The position numbers and the translations under genes are program-made. From Pseudomonadota bacterium (GTDB lineage: Bacteria; Pseudomonadota; Gammaproteobacteria; Burkholderiales; Rhodocyclaceae), in assembly GCA_018241695.1 (NCBI GenBank), contig JAFEDH010000020.1:62001-126000 (forward strand): a stretch of DNA of 64,000 bases. Reading direction: 5' to 3'. Of this stretch, positions 60,250 through 64,000 are shown piece by piece (the stretch's first letter is position 1; each line of letters opens with the position of its first letter). The notes under the pieces are model-generated. The model saw only the letters and a list, made by a program, of their open reading frames with translations. It did no database searches and was not told where the DNA came from.

Positions 60250-61029
60250 ATGAATTCGAAAATCAACCGCACCGAACTGCTTGAGCAACTGCTTCCTGTG
60301 GCCCGGGCTGCAGGTAAAGCCATCCTTGCCATCTATGCCACCGACTTCGAAGTCCGGGGCAAATCCGACGCGTCCCCCGTCACCGAAGCCGATGAAAAAG
60401 CCGAGGCAGTCATCCTTCCCGAACTGGCCCGCCTCACGCCTCATATTCCCGTGGTATCCGAAGAAGCCGCCGCAGCCGGCAAAATTCCCGACGTGGCCGA
60501 TCTTTTCTGGCTGGTGGACCCCCTCGACGGCACCAAGGAATTCATCAACCGCAATGGCGAATTCACCGTCAATATTGCGCTGATCGAAAACCGCCGCCCG
60601 GTGCTGGGCGTGGTGCTGGCCCCGGCCCTGGACCGGCTGTTTGCCGGCGCCGAAGGCGTGGGCGCCTTCATCGAGGAGAAGGGACAGCGCCGCTCCATTG
60701 CCGCGCGCCGCGTCCCCGCTGCCGGATTGACCGTGGTGGCCAGCCGCTCCCACGGCGATGCCGAGGCGCTGGAAAAATTTCTCGCCGGACGCAAGGTGGC
60801 CAGCCAGACCAATGCCGGCTCTTCCCTGAAATTGTGCCTGGTCGCCACCGGCGAGGCCGATCTCTATCCACGCCTGGGCCGCACCATGGAATGGGACATC
60901 GCGGCCGGCCACGCCGTACTTGCTGCGGCAGGTGGCAAGGTCACCACGGTGGATGGGGGGCCCTTCACCTATGGCAAGCCGGATTTCGCCAACCCCCACT
61001 TCGCGGCATCCGGCGTGGATTTCAAATAA
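60250..61029 (+). CDS. cysQ: 3'(2'),5'-bisphosphate nucleotidase CysQ
   Basis: CysQ (259 residues) hydrolyses PAP, the by-product of PAPS use by sulfotransferases and PAPS reductase, to AMP and phosphate; PAP accumulation is inhibitory. The inositol-monophosphatase fold shows the metal-binding VSEEAAAAG (Glu), LVDPLDGTKEFINRNGEFTVNIALI, and EWDIAAGHAVLAAAGGKV. CAGGAGATCGAC precedes the ATG. It is divergent from cysD by 103 bases, consistent with shared sulfur regulation. No other gene follows closely on this strand. Confidence 0.95.
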   Translation: MNSKINRTELLEQLLPVARAAGKAILAIYATDFEVRGKSDASPVTEADEKAEAVILPELARLTPHIPVVSEEAAAAGKIPDVADLFWLVDPLDGTKEFINRNGEFTVNIALIENRRPVLGVVLAPALDRLFAGAEGVGAFIEEKGQRRSIAARRVPAAGLTVVASRSHGDAEALEKFLAGRKVASQTNAGSSLKLCLVATGEADLYPRLGRTMEWDIAAGHAVLAAAGGKVTTVDGGPFTYGKPDFANPHFAASGVDFK

Positions 61030-61052
61030 AAACTACCCCGGGATTGACTGTG

Positions 61053-61093
61053 CCACGGGGCAGGATGCCATGACGCCTGCCCCTGTCCCGTGG
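61053..61093 (+). terminator. Possible hairpin after cysQ
   Basis: CCACGGG and CCCGTGG enclose an inner GCAGG/CCTGC stem with a 6-base bulge. It lies 24 bases past the cysQ stop. There is no T-tract after it, so a terminator role is only possible. Confidence 0.35.
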
Positions 61094-61198
61094 AAAATTT
61101 GCTTTCCTGATTCAATCCATTGATTCCGCGGCTATGCGGGTTCTGTCCGGGGCCATAATCAGTCTCTCTGTCAGCCACTCCGACCTGAGCCTGAGCCC

Positions 61199-62053
61199 AT
61201 GGCCCGTTCCTACCTTTTTGTTCCCGGCAATCAGCCCGCCCGCTTCGACAAGGCGGCCGCGAGCGGTGCGGATGCCATCATTCTCGATCTCGAAGACAGC
61301 GTGCCAGTGTCGGAAAAGGCCGCCGCACGGGAAGCGGTAATTGCCTGGATGTCCGCCACGTCCTCACCCGTACCGGTCTGGATTCGTACGCAGGGGCTGG
61401 ATGCCCCGGGCTTCGCTGATGATCTGGCGACAGTGGGGCGTGCCCGTCCCCGAGGGCTGCTGCTGCCCAAATGCGAGGGGGCTGCCGATGTGCTGCGCCT
61501 TGGCGTGGTGCTGGATACCCTGGAACATGAACACGGCCTGCCCGAAGGCAGTCTGGAGATTCTGGTCGTGGCCACCGAAACCCCCCGCGCCGTGCAATGC
61601 ATGGCCAGTTTCGAGCGCCCCCTGCCCCGACTCAGGGGCCTGATGTGGGGTGCCGAGGATCTGGCCGCCGCCCTGGGAGTGCGCTCCCTGCGCGACAAGT
61701 CGGGGCAATACCTTCCTCCCGCCCTGCGCGCACGCGATGCCACGCTTCTGGCTGCCGCAGCCTGCGGCGCGGATCCCATCGATGCAGTCTTTGTCGGCAT
61801 CCGGGATGCTGCGGGCCTGGCGGCTGAAACACGCCAGCACGCCGCCATGGGTTTTATCGCCAAGGCCGCCATCCACCCGGCCCAGATTCCCGTGATTCAC
61901 GCAGCCCTGGCGCCCAACGCGAATGATGTGGACTGGGCCCGTGCGGTAATCACCACGCTGGAGGATGGCGCACGCTCCACCGGCGTGGTGGATGGAAGCA
62001 TGGTGGATACACCCCATCTGATCGCTGCGCGGCGCATTCTGGAAAGAATGTAG
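61199..62053 (+). CDS. CitE/HpcH-family CoA lyase-like protein
   Basis: A 284-residue TIM-barrel lyase of the HpcH/HpaI aldolase and citrate lyase beta family. Typical segments are RSYLFVPGNQPARFDKAAASGADAIILDLEDSVP with the magnesium-binding acidic pair, VWIRTQG, GLLLPKCEG, and VVATETPRAV with a Glu ligand, then LRGLMWGAEDLAAALG. The C-terminal IAKAAIHPAQIPVIH is also a family motif. The substrate is probably an acyl-CoA such as malyl-, beta-methylmalyl- or citramalyl-CoA, but it cannot be told. It lies 77 bases upstream of the acyl-CoA dehydrogenase and may serve the same degradation route. Confidence 0.85.
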   Translation: MARSYLFVPGNQPARFDKAAASGADAIILDLEDSVPVSEKAAAREAVIAWMSATSSPVPVWIRTQGLDAPGFADDLATVGRARPRGLLLPKCEGAADVLRLGVVLDTLEHEHGLPEGSLEILVVATETPRAVQCMASFERPLPRLRGLMWGAEDLAAALGVRSLRDKSGQYLPPALRARDATLLAAAACGADPIDAVFVGIRDAAGLAAETRQHAAMGFIAKAAIHPAQIPVIHAALAPNANDVDWARAVITTLEDGARSTGVVDGSMVDTPHLIAARRILERM

Positions 62054-62130
62054 CATCCGCGGAAATCCTGCACGCAGCCACTACGTGCGTACCGTACCTG
62101 AAGGAAAGCAAGACAGGGGGAAGTAACGGC

Positions 62131-63939
62131 ATGGTGTCAAAACTCGTATCTCGCCGGGATATCGAATTTCTGCTCTACGAATGGATGGACACCACCGAAC
62201 TGATCCGGCGTGCGCGCTTCGCCGAGCACAGCCGTGAAACCTTCGACGCCTCGCTCGATACCGCCGAACGGATTGCCACCGAGCTGTTCGCCCCGCACAA
62301 CCGCAAGGCCGATCTGAACGAACCCAGCTTCGATGGTACCCGGGTCCATATCATCCCCGAGGTCAAAACAGCGCTGAAAGCCTTTTCAGCGGCGGGATTC
62401 AATGCCTCCGCGAAAGATCATGCACTGGGCGGCATGCAGCTTCCCACCGTGGTGGAACAGGCCTGCCTGACCTATTTTCTGGCAGCCAATGCGGGCACCA
62501 CCGGCTATCCCTTTCTGTCCATCGCCAATTCCAACTTGCTGGTGGCCCATGGTTCCCCGGCCCAGATCGACACCTTTGCCCGGCCTGTCATCGATGGCCG
62601 GTTCAGCGGCACCATGTGTCTCTCCGAGCCGCAGGCCGGATCTTCCCTGGGCGATATCCGGACCCGGGCAAGCCCCGACGGTGCATCTCCCTGGGGTCCC
62701 CGCTACCGTTTGTTCGGCGGCAAGATGTGGATTTCCGGCGGCGATCACGAACTCTACGACAACATCATCCATCTTGTGCTGGCCCGGACACCCGATGCTC
62801 CGCCGGGCAGCAAGGGCATTTCGCTGTTCATCGTGCCCAAAGTTCTGATCAATGCCAACGGTAGCCCCGGAGAGCGCAATGACGTGGCGCTGGCCGGAAT
62901 CAATCACAAGATGGGCTACCGGGGCACGGTCAACACCCTGCTCAATTTCGGTGAAGGCCGTTTTACCCCGGAGGGTCGGGCGGGGGCCATCGGTTACCTT
63001 GTGGGTGATCCGCACAAGGGTTTGTCGTACATGTTTCACATGATGAACGAAGCCCGCATCGGCGTCGGACTGGGTGCGACCGCCCTGGCCTATACCGCCT
63101 ACCTGCACGCCCTCGAGTATGCACGCAGTCGCCCCCAGGGGCGCCGTATCGGTGCCAGAAACCCGGCGACGCCACAAGTGAACATCATCGAGCATCCCGA
63201 TGTGCGCCGCATGCTGCTGGCACAGAAGGCCTGTGCCGAAGGTGCCCTGGCCCTCAATCTCTACTGTTCACGGCTGGTCGATGACAAGACCACGGCATCC
63301 CTGCCGGAAGATCGTGCCCGTGCCACGCTCCTGCTCGAAATTCTCACCCCCATCTGCAAGAGCTGGCCTTCCCAGTGGGCACAGGAATCCATCAGCCACG
63401 CCATCCAGATCCATGGTGGCTATGGCTACACCCGTGACTATCCGGTGGAGCAGTTTTACCGGGACAACCGGCTCAACCCCATTCACGAAGGCACGCATGG
63501 CATCCAGGCGATCGATCTGCTGGGGCGCAAGGTGGTCATGGATCAAGGTGCCGCCCTCCTCGCCCTGCACGATCGCATTTCGGACACCATCGGGCGTGCG
63601 CGTGCGTCCTCCTTGCCCCTGGAAGATTCAGCCGATGTGCTGGAGAACACACTCAACCGCATCGTCTCGACGACGGCGCGGCTCCATGATGCGGGTGATG
63701 AGGAAAGGAAGCTGGGCAATGCCACCCTCTATCTCGAAGCCTTCGGTCATCTGGTGCTGGCCTGGATCTGGCTCGACCAGGCGCTGACCACCGAGGGCAA
63801 AGTCGGTGACTTCTATGAAGGAAAACGTCAGGCCTGCCACTACTTTTACCGGTTCGAACTGCCCGGGGTCGGTCCCCGGCTGGATCTGCTCGATCGCCTG
63901 GACCAGACCACCCTGGATATGCAGGACACCTGGTTCTGA
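62131..63939 (+). CDS. Acyl-CoA dehydrogenase, large (about 600-residue) type
   Basis: A 602-residue flavoprotein of the acyl-CoA dehydrogenase family with the extra C-terminal domain found in DmdC-like enzymes. Visible parts are MCLSEPQAGSSLGDIRTRA (flavin and substrate contact), YRLFGGKMWISGGDHEL, HKMGYRGTVNTLLNF, and QIHGGYGYTRDYPVEQFYRDNRLNPIHEGTHGIQAIDLLGRK with the probable catalytic Glu in HEGT. The first 30 residues differ from the core family. AGGGGGAAG precedes the ATG. The substrate could be a steroid-derived or methylthio-type acyl-CoA, which sequence alone cannot settle. Confidence 0.88.
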   Translation: MVSKLVSRRDIEFLLYEWMDTTELIRRARFAEHSRETFDASLDTAERIATELFAPHNRKADLNEPSFDGTRVHIIPEVKTALKAFSAAGFNASAKDHALGGMQLPTVVEQACLTYFLAANAGTTGYPFLSIANSNLLVAHGSPAQIDTFARPVIDGRFSGTMCLSEPQAGSSLGDIRTRASPDGASPWGPRYRLFGGKMWISGGDHELYDNIIHLVLARTPDAPPGSKGISLFIVPKVLINANGSPGERNDVALAGINHKMGYRGTVNTLLNFGEGRFTPEGRAGAIGYLVGDPHKGLSYMFHMMNEARIGVGLGATALAYTAYLHALEYARSRPQGRRIGARNPATPQVNIIEHPDVRRMLLAQKACAEGALALNLYCSRLVDDKTTASLPEDRARATLLLEILTPICKSWPSQWAQESISHAIQIHGGYGYTRDYPVEQFYRDNRLNPIHEGTHGIQAIDLLGRKVVMDQGAALLALHDRISDTIGRARASSLPLEDSADVLENTLNRIVSTTARLHDAGDEERKLGNATLYLEAFGHLVLAWIWLDQALTTEGKVGDFYEGKRQACHYFYRFELPGVGPRLDLLDRLDQTTLDMQDTWF

Positions 63940-63985
63940 CTTCCATCCCCCTCCCCCCGCAGCATCTGTCTGAAGGAGCATTCCC

Positions 63986-64000
63986 GTGTCCGTAAAAAAA
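63986..64000 (+). CDS. Start of a further gene, cut by the window end
   Basis: A GTG codon at 63986 follows AAGGAG (63973-63978) by seven bases, a strong ribosome-binding arrangement. The frame begins Met-Ser-Val-Lys-Lys and runs out of the window. It lies 46 bases after the acyl-CoA dehydrogenase and is probably part of the same operon. No function can be given from five codons. Confidence 0.55.

Overview
The window looks like chromosome of a high-GC betaproteobacterium, most likely Rhodocyclales or Sterolibacteriaceae-like. The reasons are a complete mraZ-to-lpxC division and cell-wall cluster with secA close by, the order trpG-trpD-trpC, the block rsmI/yraN/SIS-isomerase/dolP, and a gene set for aerobic steroid ring cleavage. 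The taxonomic placement is inference; no 16S rRNA gene is present.

Layout. 1-5.5 kb: the right-hand part of an integrative element. It holds the end of a tyrosine integrase, an AlpA-type regulator, a PriCT-2/Toprim/DUF3987 replication protein and small unknown genes, and it ends at GGTATC direct repeats next to trpG. 5.5-9.0 kb: trpGDC and a secreted Sel1-repeat protein. 9.0-13.4 kb (minus): secA followed by mtnA and a class II aldolase, which fits a methylthioribose-phosphate salvage branch. 13.5-16.0 kb: an M23 peptidase, a DciA-like protein, a small membrane protein and lpxC. 16.1-33.8 kb (minus): the dcw cluster, read from mraZ to ftsZ behind one clear sigma-70 promoter that carries three MraZ boxes at 10-bp spacing. 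In it MurB and Ddl lie in a single open frame. 34.0-34.4 kb: RNase P RNA (minus). 34.4-42.6 kb: housekeeping genes (thioesterase, CBS protein, lipoprotein, pyrC, an SDR, rsmI, yraN, HIRAN protein, SIS isomerase, dolP, glutathione peroxidase, heptose-phosphate adenylyltransferase).

42.6-49.4 kb: a steroid catabolic block. It has a luciferase-like monooxygenase, a flavin reductase with a C-terminal winged-helix domain, an HsaC/TesB-type extradiol dioxygenase, an SDR, an HsaA-type oxygenase and a LuxR-type regulator resembling TeiR. Together the reductase, oxygenase and dioxygenase would hydroxylate and then cleave the aromatised A ring of 9,10-seco-steroids.

49.5-53.8 kb: ubiA, ubiD and dacB. 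53.9-61.0 kb: a PAPS module with a sulfotransferase, a DUF1214-like protein, bifunctional CysNC and CysD on the minus strand, and divergent CysQ. CysD lies in one uninterrupted frame behind a degenerate IS630-transposase-like sequence of about 337 codons. CysD/CysNC would make PAPS, the sulfotransferase could use it, and CysQ would clear PAP; no cysH is seen. 61.2-64.0 kb: a CitE/HpcH-family lyase, a 602-residue acyl-CoA dehydrogenase, and the first codons of another gene.

The most noteworthy points are the transposase-like/CysD frame with the neighbouring sulfotransferase module, the MurB-Ddl frame, the steroid two-component monooxygenase whose reductase has an extra regulatory domain, and the integrative element abutting trpG. 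No tRNA, CRISPR array or intact insertion sequence was found.
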